DNA of 64,000 nt from a beta proteobacterium KB13. Its GTDB lineage: Bacteria; Pseudomonadota; Gammaproteobacteria; Burkholderiales; Methylophilaceae. Shown here one piece after another: positions 1 to 8,635 of the stretch. The number at the start of each line of letters is the position of its first letter. Position 1 is the stretch's first letter. The stretch is taken from contig DS995299.1 in assembly GCA_000156155.1 (NCBI GenBank), forward strand, positions 921,400-985,399. Reading direction: 5' to 3'. Below the pieces are notes generated by a model. That model saw nothing but the letters and a program-made list of their open reading frames with translations, was not told the DNA's origin and did not search any database. The translations under genes were made by a program, and so were the position numbers.

Positions 1-29
1 TTTAGAGGATGTTTTTTTAACTCTGGCAT
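1..29 (-). CDS. Start of an unidentified gene, cut by the window edge
   Basis: An ATG eight bases after the exbD stop opens a frame (MPELKKHPL...) that runs off the window edge. Only about nine codons are visible, so the product cannot be identified from sequence. In many betaproteobacteria exbB-exbD is followed by lpxK (lipid A 4'-kinase), which would fit the position, but this is inference from gene order only. The upstream ribosome site is weak. Confidence 0.35.
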
Positions 30-37
30 CGAGAGGT

Positions 38-457
38 TTAATTAACCTTTGTGGCAAATGTAACTTTATTAAGACCAGACAGTCTGGCTGCCTCCATAAC
101 ATTTATCACAGATTGGTGGTTGGACATCGCATCAGCATTAATAATAACTGTTGGTAAATCATTATTAAATTTTGATTTTAAGTTTTTTAACTCCACTAGG
201 ATACCAGCAATGGTATTGTCCGTGATTTGTACATCGTTAATAAAGTACTGATTATCACTGGTAATTACAATATCCACTTTATCAAGATCCTTATCTTGAG
301 GTATTGCCTCAGCAGTTGGAAGATTGATTTTTAATTCACTAAATTTAGAGAACGTTGTGCTCACCACAAGAAAAATAATGATCACCAGTAAAACATCAAT
401 AAGAGGGATAAAGTTTATCTCCAACTCATCTTCTTGACTACCTCTTCTGAAATTCAT
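38..457 (-). CDS. exbD: ExbD/TolR family biopolymer transport protein
   Basis: This is a 139-residue inner-membrane protein with a short cytoplasmic N-terminus, one transmembrane helix at about residues 15-37 and a periplasmic domain, the ExbD/TolR layout. The helix begins with the family's PLIDVLLVIIIF-type segment, which contains the conserved proton-channel aspartate. With ExbB it would use the proton motive force to energise TonB or Tol partners. It starts three bases after exbB, so the two are co-transcribed. No tonB is adjacent. A TonB-dependent receptor near 57-59 kb is a possible client. ExbD and TolR cannot be separated from this context. Confidence 0.9.
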   Translation of the reverse strand: MNFRRGSQEDELEINFIPLIDVLLVIIIFLVVSTTFSKFSELKINLPTAEAIPQDKDLDKVDIVITSDNQYFINDVQITDNTIAGILVELKNLKSKFNNDLPTVIINADAMSNHQSVINVMEAARLSGLNKVTFATKVN

Positions 458-460
458 TAG

Positions 461-1066
461 TTATTTTCCTTTATGATGAATGATTTCAACTAAGGTAATG
501 GCCTGCTGTTCCATCTCAACTATAAGTGACTCAACTTTATTTTTAAAAAATCTGTACATAATCATCGCTGGAACAGCAACAACAATTCCACCGGCTGTAT
601 TGTATAACGCAATAGAAATCCCTCTAGCAAAAACAGTTACATCGGCACCGCTGCTTGTGAATGAGCTAAATAATTCAACCATTCCAATGATAGTCCCGAA
701 AAGGCCAAGTAATGGAGCAACCGTTGCGATCGTTCCCAAAGTGGATAAGTATTTTTCTAATTTATGAAAAACTGCCCTTCCAGTTTCTTCGATTGATTCT
801 TTTATCAAACCAGGAGAACTAGAGATATGATCAAGCGCGGTAGCAAATATCTCACCTAAGTATGAGTGCTCCCTCAGCAAGTCAATGGATTTTTTATTGA
901 CGCCTTTTTGGTCAATTAATGTCTTGACTTCATTCAATAAATTTTTTGGTGCAATTATTGCTGACCTCAAGGCCCACAGTCTTTCAATTATAATTGCTAG
1001 AGCAAGAATTGAAGCAAAAATTAAAGGCCAAATTGGCCAACCAGCACCTTGAATAATATTCCACAC
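461..1066 (-). CDS. exbB: ExbB/TolQ/MotA family proton channel protein
   Basis: This 201-residue integral membrane protein has an N-terminal helix (WPIWPLIFASILALAIIIE) and the paired helices typical of the family, including the conserved stretch ATVAPLLGLFGTIIGMVELF and a second segment GGIVVAVPAMIMYRFF. It forms the stator channel with ExbD. Translation begins at GTG, supported by an AAGGAG ribosome site about eight bases upstream on the minus strand. A 41-base gap separates it from lolD, so it may belong to the same transcript. Confidence 0.92.
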   Translation of the reverse strand: MWNIIQGAGWPIWPLIFASILALAIIIERLWALRSAIIAPKNLLNEVKTLIDQKGVNKKSIDLLREHSYLGEIFATALDHISSSPGLIKESIEETGRAVFHKLEKYLSTLGTIATVAPLLGLFGTIIGMVELFSSFTSSGADVTVFARGISIALYNTAGGIVVAVPAMIMYRFFKNKVESLIVEMEQQAITLVEIIHHKGK

Positions 1067-1107
1067 TCTACAACTCCTTAATAAGCATTAATGATTCAAA
1101 AAGAATA

Positions 1108-1773
1108 TTAACATTTTTTCAATTTTCCATCGACAAACTCAAGTTTGTTTTTAAATTTTTTTAGCACAGATAAGTCATGCGTCACCATTATCAATGAGAT
1201 TGATTTTTCTTTAGCTAGCTTAATTAGCAAATCAATTACTCTCCTAGAATTTTTTTTATCCAAATTTCCAGTGGGTTCATCTGCAAATATAATTTTTGGA
1301 TCGTGAACAACAGCTCTACACACTGCAACCCTCTGCCTTTCACCACCAGATAATTGATTCGGAAAATGATGTAATCTCTCGCTAAGTCCTACCTGATAAA
1401 TTAGATTTTCTGCTTTTTTTGTAGCTTTATCATTATCGTGCCCATTTAATAATAAAGGTAACTTTACATTCTCTAGAACATTAAAATCATTCAATAGATG
1501 ATGAAACTGGTATATGAATCCAAATTCTTTTCTTCTAAAAGTGGTTACCTGAGAAGAACTTAAAGAACTTAAACTCTTTCCTAGTACAGCAACATCTCCC
1601 TGATCGAATGTATCCAGCCCAGCAATGATTTGCATAAAAGTTGTTTTCCCTGATCCAGATACACCAGTTATGACTGCAGATTCATTGATTTCAATTGATA
1701 ATCGATCAAACAGAGGCTTTTCCAAAGATGGAAATCTTTTTGTTAAATTTTTTATCTCAACAACATTACTCAT
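1108..1773 (-). CDS. lolD: Lipoprotein-releasing system ATP-binding protein LolD
   Basis: This is a 221-residue ABC ATPase with Walker A GVSGSGKTT near residue 37, signature LSGGERQRVAV, Walker B IIFADEPTGNL and a D-loop and H-switch (VTHD). It powers LolC/E extraction of outer-membrane lipoproteins from the inner membrane. Its start overlaps the end of the permease gene by eight bases, confirming the Lol assignment over other MacB-like ATPases. Length is normal for LolD. Confidence 0.93.
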   Translation of the reverse strand: MSNVVEIKNLTKRFPSLEKPLFDRLSIEINESAVITGVSGSGKTTFMQIIAGLDTFDQGDVAVLGKSLSSLSSSQVTTFRRKEFGFIYQFHHLLNDFNVLENVKLPLLLNGHDNDKATKKAENLIYQVGLSERLHHFPNQLSGGERQRVAVCRAVVHDPKIIFADEPTGNLDKKNSRRVIDLLIKLAKEKSISLIMVTHDLSVLKKFKNKLEFVDGKLKKC

Positions 1774-3028
1774 TTTTTAAAATTTCACCAGGATTTAATT
1801 TTGCTGCCATTTGGCTGGGGTAAATGGTAGCAAATAAAGACAAGATAATTGACACCAGTATTACAAAAACTATATCCATTGGAATAATCATTGAAGGAAG
1901 TTCATTGATGTAATAAATATCTTTTGATAAAAATTGAATATTAAACAGACCTTCAATAAACGGAACAATGGTATTGATATTGGCTGCAATTACAACTCCA
2001 AAAAACAAGCCTAACAAAGATCCCATAAACCCAATAATGAATCCTTGAAAGATAAAAATTCTTATAATTTGAAATTTTGAGAATCCAATAGTCATCAATA
2101 TTGCTATATCTTTTTTCCTATCCTGCACGCTCATTGCTAATGATGCCACTAAGTTGAATGCAGCAACAGCGATAATTAAAGTTAAAATTATGGCCATTAC
2201 TCTCTTTTCCATTTGAATCGCACTAAAAAAATTTTTATTTTTATTTGTCCAATTTGTAATAAATGAATTGATATTCAGTTCGGTTAGAATTTTTTTTATA
2301 TCAGACTCTACATTTAACGTTTTATTAGAATCTGTTAATTGAATTTGCATTGCAGTGAATTTTGTTTTTTGATTTTTAAAGAAAATTTTCTGAGCATCTT
2401 GATAATCCATTAGAGCTAAACTGCTATCGAACTCATAAATACCCGCATCAAAAATACCAACAATATTAAATTTTTTTATTGTTGGATAATTACCGATTGG
2501 ACTAAAATTGAGTTTAGGAATCAATAATGAAACATCGTCACCAATATCAACACCTAATAATCGTGCAAGATCAACACCAATGATTATCTCAAATGGCTTG
2601 CTTGAGAATTTTTTAGAGCCTTTGACAACCTTATTTAAAAGTTGGTTAACATTATTTTCATATTGAGGATTTATCCCTTTAACCAAGACACCTCTATTTA
2701 CAGATCTATTTGATAAAAGACCTTCTCCTGAAACATACGGTGAAACTGCTTTCACATGTTTCAAATCAGTAATTTTTTTTATTAATTGAGTAATTTCATC
2801 TTGATTATCAAGGCCACCAGTAACTTCAATGTGAGATGTGGCATCAAGGATTCTTTTCTTTAACTCAAAATGAAATCCATTCATCACTGACATCACAACA
2901 ATTAATGCCATTACACCAATAGATATTCCTAAAATACTTGAGAAGCCAATAAAAGATAAAAAACGATTTTTACTACCATTGATTAAAATTTTTCTGGATA
3001 CCCAAAAATCTAAAAATAAAGATTTCAT
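1766..3028 (-). CDS. lolC: Lipoprotein-releasing system permease LolC/LolE
   Basis: This is a 420-residue MacB/FtsX-fold permease with one N-terminal membrane helix (about 20-45), a large periplasmic domain and three C-terminal helices (about 275-400). Conserved features include SIGVMALIVVMSVMNGF near the N-terminus and the coupling region QDRKKDIAILMTIGF. Only one permease gene is present, so it probably works as a homodimer with LolD, as in bacteria with a single LolF-type subunit. A second permease could lie elsewhere. It diverges from ribE with 53 bases between start codons. Confidence 0.9.
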   Translation of the reverse strand: MKSLFLDFWVSRKILINGSKNRFLSFIGFSSILGISIGVMALIVVMSVMNGFHFELKKRILDATSHIEVTGGLDNQDEITQLIKKITDLKHVKAVSPYVSGEGLLSNRSVNRGVLVKGINPQYENNVNQLLNKVVKGSKKFSSKPFEIIIGVDLARLLGVDIGDDVSLLIPKLNFSPIGNYPTIKKFNIVGIFDAGIYEFDSSLALMDYQDAQKIFFKNQKTKFTAMQIQLTDSNKTLNVESDIKKILTELNINSFITNWTNKNKNFFSAIQMEKRVMAIILTLIIAVAAFNLVASLAMSVQDRKKDIAILMTIGFSKFQIIRIFIFQGFIIGFMGSLLGLFFGVVIAANINTIVPFIEGLFNIQFLSKDIYYINELPSMIIPMDIVFVILVSIILSLFATIYPSQMAAKLNPGEILKNE

Positions 3029-3066
3029 TTGAAAAAAATCATTTGTTAAATGATGATGAGTTGATC

Positions 3067-3075
3067 TGTTAGAAT
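3067..3075 (+). promoter_or_regulatory. Extended -10 promoter of ribE (leaderless transcript likely)
   Basis: TG-T-TAGAAT is an extended -10 element. Its end lies six bases before the ribE ATG, so a start site about seven bases downstream would fall on the A of the start codon. No good -35 and no Shine-Dalgarno sequence are visible. Inference from sequence only. Confidence 0.4.
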
Positions 3076-3081
3076 TATGGC

Positions 3082-3651
3082 ATGTTTACAGGGATTATTA
3101 AAACAATTGGTAAGATCATTAGTATCAAAGATATCGATATGGACATACAATTGACGATTGAATATGACGGAAAATTTAATATCGAGCTTGGTGATAGCAT
3201 TTGCGTCAATGGGACATGTCTGACCGTAACACACTTTACTAAAAATACTCTTGATTTTTACTTGTCCCAAGAGACACTTTCAAAAGTAGTTCCATTTTAC
3301 TTGCATCAAGAAGTTAACTTGGAAGAATCATTAAAAATTGGAGATAAAGTCGGTGGCCATTTTGTTTTTGGTCATATTGACTCAAAAGCTATCTTAAGAG
3401 ATATAAAAAAAGCATCTGATTCGCAAATTTGGGTTATGGAGATTCCAAGCCAATTTCAAAAATTTATAGCTGCTAAAGGGTCGGTAGCGATTAACGGAGT
3501 TAGCCTTACGGTTAACAAAGTTGATAAAAATAATTTCTTCCTAAATCTTATTCCACATACAATAGAGCACACAACATTTAAGAATAATAAAATAAATGAT
3601 CAATTTAATTTTGAAATTGATATGCTTGCTCGCTACGCATTAAATGGTTAA
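3082..3651 (+). CDS. ribE: Riboflavin synthase, alpha subunit
   Basis: This 189-residue protein begins with the family's MFTGII and contains two lumazine-binding barrel repeats, residues about 1-90 and 95-185. Repeat motifs include SICVNGTCLTV in the first and SVAINGVSLTVN in the second. It catalyses dismutation of two 6,7-dimethyl-8-ribityllumazine molecules to riboflavin. It is followed after three bases by the RibB gene. It has no ribosome site and an extended -10 just upstream (see promoter). The 53-base leader region shared with lolC is too short for an FMN riboswitch. Confidence 0.95.
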   Translation: MFTGIIKTIGKIISIKDIDMDIQLTIEYDGKFNIELGDSICVNGTCLTVTHFTKNTLDFYLSQETLSKVVPFYLHQEVNLEESLKIGDKVGGHFVFGHIDSKAILRDIKKASDSQIWVMEIPSQFQKFIAAKGSVAINGVSLTVNKVDKNNFFLNLIPHTIEHTTFKNNKINDQFNFEIDMLARYALNG

Positions 3652-3654
3652 TTT

Positions 3655-4731
3655 ATGTTAGATAATATTGAATCGATAATTGAAGACCTTAAGTTAGGAA
3701 AAATGGTAGTCCTGGTTGATGATGAAGATCGGGAAAATGAGGGAGATCTGTTTATTCCAGCTGATAATGTGTCACCTGACATTATCAACTTTATGGCCAA
3801 ATTTGGTAGAGGATTAATTTGTCTAACACTCACTGAAGATAAAGCACGTCAGTTAAATCTGCCCTTAATGGTGCAAGAAAATGAAGCAAAACTAGGAACT
3901 AATTTTACTGTTTCCATAGAGGCTGCTGATGGAGTAACAACTGGAATTTCAGCTAGCGATCGATCTACTACAGTTAAAGCTGCGATTCACCCAAATGCAA
4001 CAAAAAATAGTATTGTTCGGCCTGGACATATTTTTCCATTAATATCACATTCAGGTGGTGTTCTGTATCGAGCAGGTCATACAGAAGCAGGATGTGATTT
4101 ATCGCAAATCGCTGGATTTCAACCTTATGGGGTAATTTGTGAAATTCTCAATGATGACGGATCGATGGCTCGCCTCGATGATCTAAAGGATTTTGCAAAA
4201 AAACATCATTTAAAAATTGGCTCCATTGCTGACCTTATTGAGTATAGAAGAAAAAAAGAAAAACTTATTTTAAGAACTGAAGAGGATGTTATTTCAACAG
4301 TATTTGGAGAGTTTAAACTTATTACTTATAAGGATAAAATTTCTAACAGTATTCATTTGGCTTTTGTTAAAGGAGAAATTGATCCCAATGATGACGTGAT
4401 GGTTAGAGTACACGAGCCATTAACTATTCTCGACTTTATTGTAAAAAATGACAAACATTCATGGACGCCCAATGAAGCTTTTAAAAAAATATCTCAAGAA
4501 AAAAATGGAGTCATGTTATTTCTAAATTATGGCTATTCAACTAATCTTAAGAAAATTGGTGATCTAGATCAGCAGCCAAAAAATAAAGAAAATGATCTTA
4601 GAAATTATGGAATTGGCTCTCAAATACTGGTTGACCTTGGTATAAAAAATATGAAGCTATTGGCATCACCCAGGAAAATGCCTAGCATGATGGGTTTTGG
4701 TTTAGAGGTAAAAGAATTTATAGAAAAATAA
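3655..4731 (+). CDS. ribB: 3,4-dihydroxy-2-butanone 4-phosphate synthase with degenerate GTP cyclohydrolase II domain (RibBX type)
   Basis: The N-terminal half (about 1-200) is a full DHBP synthase with [20 protein letters not shown] and [10 protein letters not shown], the metal and substrate-binding motifs. It makes the four-carbon unit of lumazine. The C-terminal half (about 205-358) aligns in position with GTP cyclohydrolase II, but the zinc site RVHSECLTGD has become [10 protein letters not shown], with no cysteines, so this half should not open GTP. This matches the RibBX variant known in Proteobacteria. A true RibA must be elsewhere. The usual followers ribH and nusB are absent. Confidence 0.9.
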   Translation: MLDNIESIIEDLKLGKMVVLVDDEDRENEGDLFIPADNVSPDIINFMAKFGRGLICLTLTEDKARQLNLPLMVQENEAKLGTNFTVSIEAADGVTTGISASDRSTTVKAAIHPNATKNSIVRPGHIFPLISHSGGVLYRAGHTEAGCDLSQIAGFQPYGVICEILNDDGSMARLDDLKDFAKKHHLKIGSIADLIEYRRKKEKLILRTEEDVISTVFGEFKLITYKDKISNSIHLAFVKGEIDPNDDVMVRVHEPLTILDFIVKNDKHSWTPNEAFKKISQEKNGVMLFLNYGYSTNLKKIGDLDQQPKNKENDLRNYGIGSQILVDLGIKNMKLLASPRKMPSMMGFGLEVKEFIEK

Positions 4732-4827
4732 AATTGTGTTACTATTCAATGCGTTGAAATACACATACAAAAAATTTAAATTCAACTCTGGTTTTTTTAA
4801 ACCCTTCCCCACCTTTTTTTTTAAATC

Positions 4828-5313
4828 ATGACGAAATTAGATAATTATGATCTTAAAGAAATAAATAAGAAAAAAGGATCGGTACTTGCATTTGATTTAG
4901 GCATAAAAAAAACTGGTGTAGCAGTCGGTAATAATGTCCTTAAAACCTCAAGAAACCTAGTTACTTTTTACTCAAAAAATAAAAACCAGCGAATAGAAAA
5001 AATTAAACAGCTTGTTAACGAATGGCAGCCAATATATTTAGTCCTAGGACTCCCATCAAACCGAGATTCAAGTGCCAATGAAACGACAAAGTTTTGTTTA
5101 AACACTGCAAAAGAAATCGAAAAAAACATAAACCTGCCCATTTTCTTTGTAAATGAAAATTACAGCTCAACATCTGCTGAGGAGTTAATAAAAGACCTGG
5201 GTAATAAAAAACAAAAAAACAATATCTCTCTTGTTGACCAAATAGCTGCAGACATAATATTGCAATCGCACTTCAATGAAGTTGATAAACAAATAAGGTC
5301 TTTAAATGCATAA
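4828..5313 (+). CDS. ruvX: RuvX/YqgF family RNase H-fold nuclease
   Basis: This 161-residue protein has the RNase H-fold motif [15 protein letters not shown] near residue 20, [10 protein letters not shown] in the middle and the C-terminal [10 protein letters not shown], supplying the acidic residues of the YqgF active site. The family resolves Holliday junctions in vitro and is linked to 16S rRNA 5'-end processing. Its end overlaps the pyrB start by eight bases. The common neighbours yqgE upstream and pyrR between ruvX and pyrB are both missing. The 96-base gap before it holds no recognisable gene. Confidence 0.85.
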   Translation: MTKLDNYDLKEINKKKGSVLAFDLGIKKTGVAVGNNVLKTSRNLVTFYSKNKNQRIEKIKQLVNEWQPIYLVLGLPSNRDSSANETTKFCLNTAKEIEKNINLPIFFVNENYSSTSAEELIKDLGNKKQKNNISLVDQIAADIILQSHFNEVDKQIRSLNA

Positions 5314-6253
5314 CATTCAATTAAAAAACGGACAACTTCAACATTTGTTGTGTATTGAAGGACTCTCAAGACGAATTATTGAAGACATCTTCGCACGAGC
5401 TGATTCATTTTTAGATCTTGAAAATAACAATGTCAAAAAAACTGATTTATTAAGCGGGAAAACAATTTGTAATTTATTTTTTGAAAATAGCACTAGAACC
5501 AGAACCACTTTTGAAATTGCAGCAAAAAAACTTTCAGCAGATGTTATTAACCTTAATGTAAGTACCTCATCACAATCTAAAGGTGAATCTATTCTTGATA
5601 CGATAAATAATTTAATAGCAATGCATGCTGATATGTTTGTGATTAGACATAATCAGTCGGGTGCTGCTCATTTCATAGCAAAACATATCAATAAAAATAT
5701 TAAAGTTGTAAATGCAGGTGATGGTTATCACTCACATCCAACCCAAGGATTATTGGATGCATTTACAATTAGACACTATAAAAAAGACTTTAAAAAGTTA
5801 AAAATTGCAATTGTCGGCGACATTAAGCATTCCAGGGTTGCTCGTTCCGAAATTAATGCGCTGAGCATTCTTGGTGTACCAGAAATAAGGGTGATAGCTC
5901 CGCAAACTCTAATGCCTTATGGTGTAAAAGATCTTGGGGTAATCCCTTTTGATAATCTTGATCATGGAGTTAAGGATGTAGACGTGATCATGATGCTTAG
6001 GTTACAAAAAGAGAGGATGGATAGTGCTTTAATTCCAAGCCAAGAAGAATATTTCAAAACATATGGTTTAACATCAAAAAGAGTTGAGTTGGCTAATCCT
6101 GATTGCATTATTATGCACCCAGGCCCAATGAATCGAGGGGTTGAAATTGAATCGTCAGTTGCAGACTCGAATAAGGCAGTGATCCTTCCTCAAGTCAGTT
6201 TTGGAATTGCAATTCGAATGGCTGTTATGTCTTTATTGATGGAGAAAAAATGA
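5306..6253 (+). CDS. pyrB: Aspartate carbamoyltransferase catalytic subunit
   Basis: This 315-residue protein carries the carbamoyl-phosphate site [10 protein letters not shown], the substrate motif HPTQGLLD and the C-terminal [10 protein letters not shown]. It condenses carbamoyl phosphate with aspartate, the committed step of pyrimidine synthesis. It shares an ATGA overlap with the DHOase-like gene, as in pseudomonads, where the two proteins form a dodecameric complex. No regulatory-chain gene pyrI is nearby, consistent with that class of enzyme. Confidence 0.96.
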   Translation: MHNIQLKNGQLQHLLCIEGLSRRIIEDIFARADSFLDLENNNVKKTDLLSGKTICNLFFENSTRTRTTFEIAAKKLSADVINLNVSTSSQSKGESILDTINNLIAMHADMFVIRHNQSGAAHFIAKHINKNIKVVNAGDGYHSHPTQGLLDAFTIRHYKKDFKKLKIAIVGDIKHSRVARSEINALSILGVPEIRVIAPQTLMPYGVKDLGVIPFDNLDHGVKDVDVIMMLRLQKERMDSALIPSQEEYFKTYGLTSKRVELANPDCIIMHPGPMNRGVEIESSVADSNKAVILPQVSFGIAIRMAVMSLLMEKK

Positions 6254-7524
6254 AATACCTAATCAAAAATATTAATGTTTTTGATTCTAATAGTGAAATA
6301 CAAACTAATCAGAATATATATATCAGTAAAGGCAAGATTGAAAACTTCTTGCACAACGAAAATAACATTGACAAGAAATGCCAGATTATCGATGGTACAA
6401 ATAAATTATTAGTTCCTGTAATAACAGATCTATATTCAAATCTTAAAACTCCTGGTGAGGAGCATAGGTCAATTTTAGATCAAGAGATATCCGCTGCAAT
6501 TGCAGGGGGGGTCACCAATGTATGTTGCCATCCAGCCACCGATCCGGTTCTTGATGAGCCGAGCTTAATAAAGAATCTTATATCCAAAGCAAATAAAATC
6601 TTTCCAATCAACATTAAACCATTTGCGGCAATAACAAAAAATTTAGCCGGAGAGCAGCTGTCGGAAATGAAAGAGTTATTTGACGCTGGAGCTATCGGAT
6701 TTTCACAAGCCGAACAACCAATTATAGATACCAAAGTTCTATTGAGGGCTTTTGAATATGCCAAAACTTTTGGGTTTACTCTCTTCTTGCGACCAGCTGA
6801 AAATTATTTATCAAAAAATACTTATGCAAATGAAAGTTCAATTGCGACAAGGCTTGGTTTGAAAGGATCAAATAGAAATTCAGAAATTATTGAAATTTTA
6901 AAATATCTTGCCTTATCAAAAGACATTGGTACAAAAATTCATTTATCCAAAATTTCCTGTAGAGAATCGCTTGAGATTATTGAAAAGGCAAAAAATGCAA
7001 ATATTAATGTAACCTGTGATGTTTCTATCAATCAGCTTTTATTCAATGAGCAGGATATCGATGGGTATAACAGCAACTATCATCTCGTCCCCCCATTAAG
7101 ATCAAAAATTGACCAAAAGGAAATTTTTAATAGTATTCAAAATGATGTAATAGATGCTATCTCATCAGATCACTGCCCAGTGGATCTAGATAAAAAAATG
7201 CTGCCTTTCGAAGAATCAGAACCTGGGGCATCATCCTTTGAAACGTTTCTACCATTGATATTTAAAATTGCACAGGATCATCAAATTAATATTACGAAGC
7301 TACTTTCAAAAATTAGTTTGGAGCCTTATAAAATTTTAAACAATAAAAAATATGATCTTAAAAAATGTTCCAATATAGATTTTTGTTTATATGACGAATC
7401 TTTAAGCTGGATTCCATCACAAAGCTTAATTAAAACGTCTGGGAAAAATATTCCATTTGAATATGAGCTTCAAGGAAGAGTCAGCCATACATTTGTGGAT
7501 GGAGAAAAAATCTATGAACTCTAG
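6250..7524 (+). CDS. pyrC: Dihydroorotase-like protein, probably catalytically inactive (PyrC'/PyrX type)
   Basis: This 424-residue protein has an amidohydrolase fold and length matching class I DHOases, but the zinc-binding HxH after the first strand is replaced: [13 protein letters not shown] instead of D(L/I)HVHLREPG. The later metal histidine region reads FLRPAE. Some residues persist, such as IHLSKIS and SSDHCP. This matches the pseudo-DHOases of pseudomonads and some betaproteobacteria that lack activity but are needed to assemble PyrB. A separate active pyrC is expected elsewhere. Translational coupling to pyrB (ATGA) supports a structural partnership. Confidence 0.88.
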   Translation: MKYLIKNINVFDSNSEIQTNQNIYISKGKIENFLHNENNIDKKCQIIDGTNKLLVPVITDLYSNLKTPGEEHRSILDQEISAAIAGGVTNVCCHPATDPVLDEPSLIKNLISKANKIFPINIKPFAAITKNLAGEQLSEMKELFDAGAIGFSQAEQPIIDTKVLLRAFEYAKTFGFTLFLRPAENYLSKNTYANESSIATRLGLKGSNRNSEIIEILKYLALSKDIGTKIHLSKISCRESLEIIEKAKNANINVTCDVSINQLLFNEQDIDGYNSNYHLVPPLRSKIDQKEIFNSIQNDVIDAISSDHCPVDLDKKMLPFEESEPGASSFETFLPLIFKIAQDHQINITKLLSKISLEPYKILNNKKYDLKKCSNIDFCLYDESLSWIPSQSLIKTSGKNIPFEYELQGRVSHTFVDGEKIYEL

Positions 7525-7542
7525 TTCCTAATAACAAAGTAC

Positions 7543-7570
7543 TTGCATCATTAAATAGAAACAATATAAT
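7543..7570 (+). promoter_or_regulatory. Sigma-70-like promoter of the histone-like gene
   Basis: TTGCAT at 7543-7548 and a perfect TATAAT at 7565-7570 are separated by 16 bases. Transcription would start near 7577, giving a leader of about 37 bases with AGGGAG ahead of the chosen ATG. Confidence 0.6.
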
Positions 7571-7613
7571 TACCACTTAATCTTTAATGTTATTTACAGG
7601 GAGTAAAAGAGAT

Positions 7614-7901
7614 ATGTTAGAAAAATTAATTAATGCATTATTAGGTAAAGATACAAAATCAGAACCAAAGAAACCAGCAGCTAAGAAACCAGCAGCTAAG
7701 AAAAAACCAGCAGCTAAGAAAAAACCAGCAGCTAAGAAACCAGCAGCTAAGAAACCAGCAGCTAAGAAACCAGCAGCTAAGAAAAAACCAGCAGCTAAGA
7801 AACCAGCAGCTAAGAAACCAGCAGCTAAGAAACCAGCAGCTAAGAAAAAACCAGCAGCTAAGAAACCAGCAGCTAAGAAAAAACCAGCAGCTAAGAAATA
7901 A
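7614..7901 (+). CDS. Histone H1-like Lys/Ala/Pro repeat protein
   Basis: This 95-residue protein has a short N-terminal segment MLEKLINALLGKDTKSEP followed by 14 PAAKK units, five with an extra lysine, running to the last residue. Such AlgP/HctB/H1-like tails bind DNA nonspecifically and may organise the nucleoid or affect transcription; the exact role here is unknown. I chose ATG 7614 because AGGGAG lies ten bases upstream. The in-frame ATG at 7587 would add nine residues and lacks such a site. It is a stand-alone transcript with its own promoter and a strong terminator. Confidence 0.85.
   Translation: MLEKLINALLGKDTKSEPKKPAAKKPAAKKKPAAKKKPAAKKPAAKKPAAKKPAAKKKPAAKKPAAKKPAAKKPAAKKKPAAKKPAAKKKPAAKK
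7674..7898 (+). repeat. Tandem 15/18-base minisatellite encoding PAAKK(K)
   Basis: There are 14 contiguous copies of CCAGCAGCTAAGAAA, five carrying one extra AAA codon (copies 2, 3, 7, 11 and 13), totalling 225 bases. Every copy uses identical codons, so the array is perfect at DNA level, implying recent expansion or homogenisation. Length change by slippage would keep the frame. Confidence 0.97.
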
Positions 7902-7924
7902 TCTAATAAAACATATCTCTATTA

Positions 7925-7953
7925 AAAACCAAGCATTTGCTTGGTTTTTTTTT
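7925..7953 (+). terminator. Rho-independent terminator after the histone-like gene
   Basis: Ten-base stem AAAACCAAGC (7925-7934) pairs with GCTTGGTTTT (7939-7948) across an ATTT loop. The T run continues to 7953. It lies 24 bases after the stop and immediately before yggS. Confidence 0.9.
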
Positions 7954-7963
7954 ATAATTAGAT

Positions 7964-8635
7964 ATGGATATTAAAAACTATAGCCGTATACGAGAAGAAA
8001 TACAGATTTTTGAAGAGAATCATAATAGAAAAATCAGTTTAATTGCTGTGAGCAAAAAACAATCGATTGAAAAAATTAACTATTTAATCGATTATGGTCA
8101 CTTAGATTTTGGAGAAAATTATGTACAAGAGGGAGTGGATAAAATTAAAACTATTTCAAACCCTTCTCTCATTTGGCACTTTATTGGCCCGATACAAAGC
8201 AATAAAACAAAGCAAATAACAGAACATTTTAATTGGGTTCACAGCATCGATCGGTTAAAAATATATGAAAGAATAAAAAATGAGGCGAATAGTTTAAGGA
8301 AAAAAATCAACTTTTTAATCCAAATTAATATTAGTAAAGAAAATACAAAAAGTGGTATCAATATCAATGATCTTGATGAAATTTTAGATGGTATTGATCC
8401 AAGCGATGATTACTTACGTTTTAGAGGAATTATGGCTATACCAAGCAATACCTCAAATATAAACCTCTTAGAAAAAGAATTTTCGCTTTTAAATAAAGCT
8501 TATATTTCTTTGAAAGAACGTTTTCATACCGTTGACACATTATCTATGGGAATGTCTAATGATTATCATTTGGCAATGGATCATGGCTCAACAATGATAA
8601 GAGTTGGATCTAAAATCTTCGGAGAACGTATATGA
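7964..8635 (+). CDS. yggS: YggS/PLPBP family pyridoxal phosphate homeostasis protein
   Basis: This 223-residue single-domain PLP-binding barrel protein has the lysine motif LIAVSKKQS near residue 28, FGENYVQEG, WHFIGPIQSNK and the C-terminal MGMSNDYHLAMDHGSTMIRVGSKIFG-like stretch (phosphate site). The family handles free PLP and affects amino-acid homeostasis. It is translationally coupled to proC by an ATGA overlap, the common arrangement. TATAAT at 7953-7958, joined to the preceding terminator's T run, is six bases from the ATG with no ribosome site, so a leaderless mRNA is possible. Confidence 0.93.
   Translation: MDIKNYSRIREEIQIFEENHNRKISLIAVSKKQSIEKINYLIDYGHLDFGENYVQEGVDKIKTISNPSLIWHFIGPIQSNKTKQITEHFNWVHSIDRLKIYERIKNEANSLRKKINFLIQINISKENTKSGININDLDEILDGIDPSDDYLRFRGIMAIPSNTSNINLLEKEFSLLNKAYISLKERFHTVDTLSMGMSNDYHLAMDHGSTMIRVGSKIFGERI

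Noticed and set aside
3029-3081. FMN riboswitch ahead of ribE
   Set aside because: The 53-base interval is too short for the FMN aptamer, and no conserved RFN pieces are visible.
7674-7898. Possible CRISPR array
   Set aside because: Repeats are contiguous 15- or 18-base coding units with no spacers, and no cas genes are nearby.
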